DNA of 64,000 nucleotides from Opitutaceae bacterium (GTDB lineage: Bacteria > Verrucomicrobiota > Verrucomicrobiia > Opitutales > Opitutaceae), in the NCBI GenBank assembly GCA_028691845.1, contig JAQUYL010000005.1, forward strand, positions 1 through 64,000. Reading direction: 5' to 3'. Below the pieces are notes generated by a model. It was not told the origin of the DNA. It was given only the letters and a program-made list of their open reading frames with translations, and searched no databases. The translations under genes were made by a program, and so were the position numbers. Of this stretch, positions 63,336-64,000 are shown in pieces (within the stretch, counting starts at the first letter, position 1; each line of letters opens with the position of its first letter).

Positions 63336-63559
63336 GGGTATTCGAGCTGGATGACGGTCGGCACGCGGCGTGCGCCGTCCTCGACGCGTTCGGGTTGCAG
63401 GATGGGCACGCTCCGGTGCGGCCCGGTCTGCTGGGCCGCCTGCATCCGCCAATAGCGGTCCTTGACAGCCGCGTTCGCCCGCACCTCGTCCGGAGTGGGC
63501 GCGGGTGGCGTGGTGCAGCCGACAAGAAACAGCAAGCTAAGCGGCAGAATTCGGTGCAT
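63332..63559 (-). CDS. Small lipoprotein, VirB7/TrbH-like position
   Basis: The 75 residues begin MHRILPLSLLFLVGCTTPPA, with lipobox LVGC at about residue 15. The remaining 60 residues are hydrophilic with no recognised domain. Gene order between VirB4 and VirB5 suggests a VirB7-like core-channel lipoprotein. It overlaps the VirB4-like stop by 23 bp. Function is inferred from position. Confidence 0.6.
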   Translation of the reverse strand: MHRILPLSLLFLVGCTTPPAPTPDEVRANAAVKDRYWRMQAAQQTGPHRSVPILQPERVEDGARRVPTVIQLEYP

Positions 63560-64000
63560 GGGAAATCTCCTGAATGTGGCGGAGCGTGCCGCAGAGCGGC
63601 GGTTGGGTCGTGGGGGCGTGGTAGCAAAGCGACGAGAACTTGCCTCCAGCGGGCAGTTGCTCGGGCAGCGGATAGCCTTGGATCGCCTCCAGCGCGGTCT
63701 CCGGCAGCGCCAGATCGCGGGCCATGTCCGCCAAGTCCGCCCGGTCGTGTTGGCGCATCAGGAAGAACTGCTTCGCATTCCCGATGACCGCAGACCGGAT
63801 CCGCGACCGCTGGAACATGGCGTATTGCTGAATGACCGAAACCACCCAGCAGTTGAACTTTCTCAACTGCGCATAGCCCTCCGAGATCAACTGGTCGCCG
63901 CCCGGCACGTCGTGCAACCGCGCGACCTCCTCGAAGAGGATCCTTTTCCGTTGCGACCGCGGCAGAGTGAGGATGTGCTGCCGGGTGAAACCCGATACGA
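63537..64000 (-). CDS. virB4: VirB4/TrbE-type T4SS ATPase, C-terminal part (runs off the window)
   Basis: Only the last 153 residues lie in the window; the frame is open to the right edge. Visible text is RILFEEVARLHDVPGGDQLI (Walker B-like strand and helix), SEGYAQLRKFNCWVVSVIQQ, SAVIGNAKQFFLMRQHDRAD and ALEAIQGYPLPEQL. This is the C-terminal RecA-like half of VirB4/TrbE, the main energiser of T4SS assembly and substrate transfer. The RSAVIGNxKQFF stretch is typical. The family is about 800 residues, so most of the gene is missing here. Confidence 0.87.
   Translation of the reverse strand, partial: VSGFTRQHILTLPRSQRKRILFEEVARLHDVPGGDQLISEGYAQLRKFNCWVVSVIQQYAMFQRSRIRSAVIGNAKQFFLMRQHDRADLADMARDLALPETALEAIQGYPLPEQLPAGGKFSSLCYHAPTTQPPLCGTLRHIQEISHAPNSAA

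Overview
The window is a GC-rich bacterial chromosome segment. Gene content and style suggest a Verrucomicrobiota member, most likely of the Opitutaceae type: a GTP-type PEP carboxykinase, a fused TRAP permease with a TatT-like lipoprotein, very alanine-rich coiled-coil and LysM proteins, and intergenic inverted repeats. No rRNA or other taxonomic marker is present, so the assignment is an inference.

Positions 1-40.9 kb look like ordinary chromosome. From left to right: an initiator-type tRNA-Met, purE, an ECF sigma factor operon with a membrane partner and a solenoid/RDD membrane protein, pckG, a CDF cation exporter, an ACT-domain protein, a MATE exporter, a PAP2-type acid phosphatase, a TRAP operon (TatT-DctP-DctQM), an LpoB/COG3014/YcfL-like envelope cluster, a glycine-zipper protein, an RND efflux pair with what looks like a decayed MarR regulator upstream, glpK, a 1313-residue coiled-coil LysM protein, a 3-hydroxyisobutyrate-dehydrogenase-like enzyme, a phosphofructokinase, ppnP, two exported peptidyl-prolyl isomerases (cyclophilin and FKBP), a YgjP-like metallopeptidase, a phosphoesterase, a Y-family DNA polymerase, a CNNM/CBS membrane protein and purC.

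At 40.96 kb there is a tRNA-Glu, followed at once by a long imperfect inverted repeat and a large serine recombinase. Everything from there to the right edge has accessory character. It includes a tightly packed three-gene cassette (a TIGR04255-like protein, a helix-turn-helix protein, and a protein with a QDCDL motif that carries a frameshift), a HepT/MntA toxin-antitoxin pair, several small unknown genes, and a nearly unbroken minus-strand operon from the right edge down to about 47.7 kb.

That operon is the most striking part of the window. Its promoter-proximal half encodes a conjugation-type type IV secretion system: VirB4 C-terminus, small lipoprotein, VirB5/TrbJ-like, a small membrane protein, VirB6-like, VirB8-like, VirB9-like and VirB10-like. 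With 1-12 bp gaps or short overlaps it then runs into a complete-looking type IV pilus / type II secretion core: PilP-like lipoprotein, GspF/PilC-like, pseudopilin, an Ig/InlB-repeat surface protein, secretin, GspE/PilB-like ATPase, a second pseudopilin, a GspL (PilM-PilN)-like protein and a GspM/PilO-like protein. The simplest reading is an integrative conjugative element that makes a thin mating-pair pilus with its own adhesin. The relaxase, coupling protein and prepilin peptidase are not in this window, so completeness and mobility cannot be judged here.
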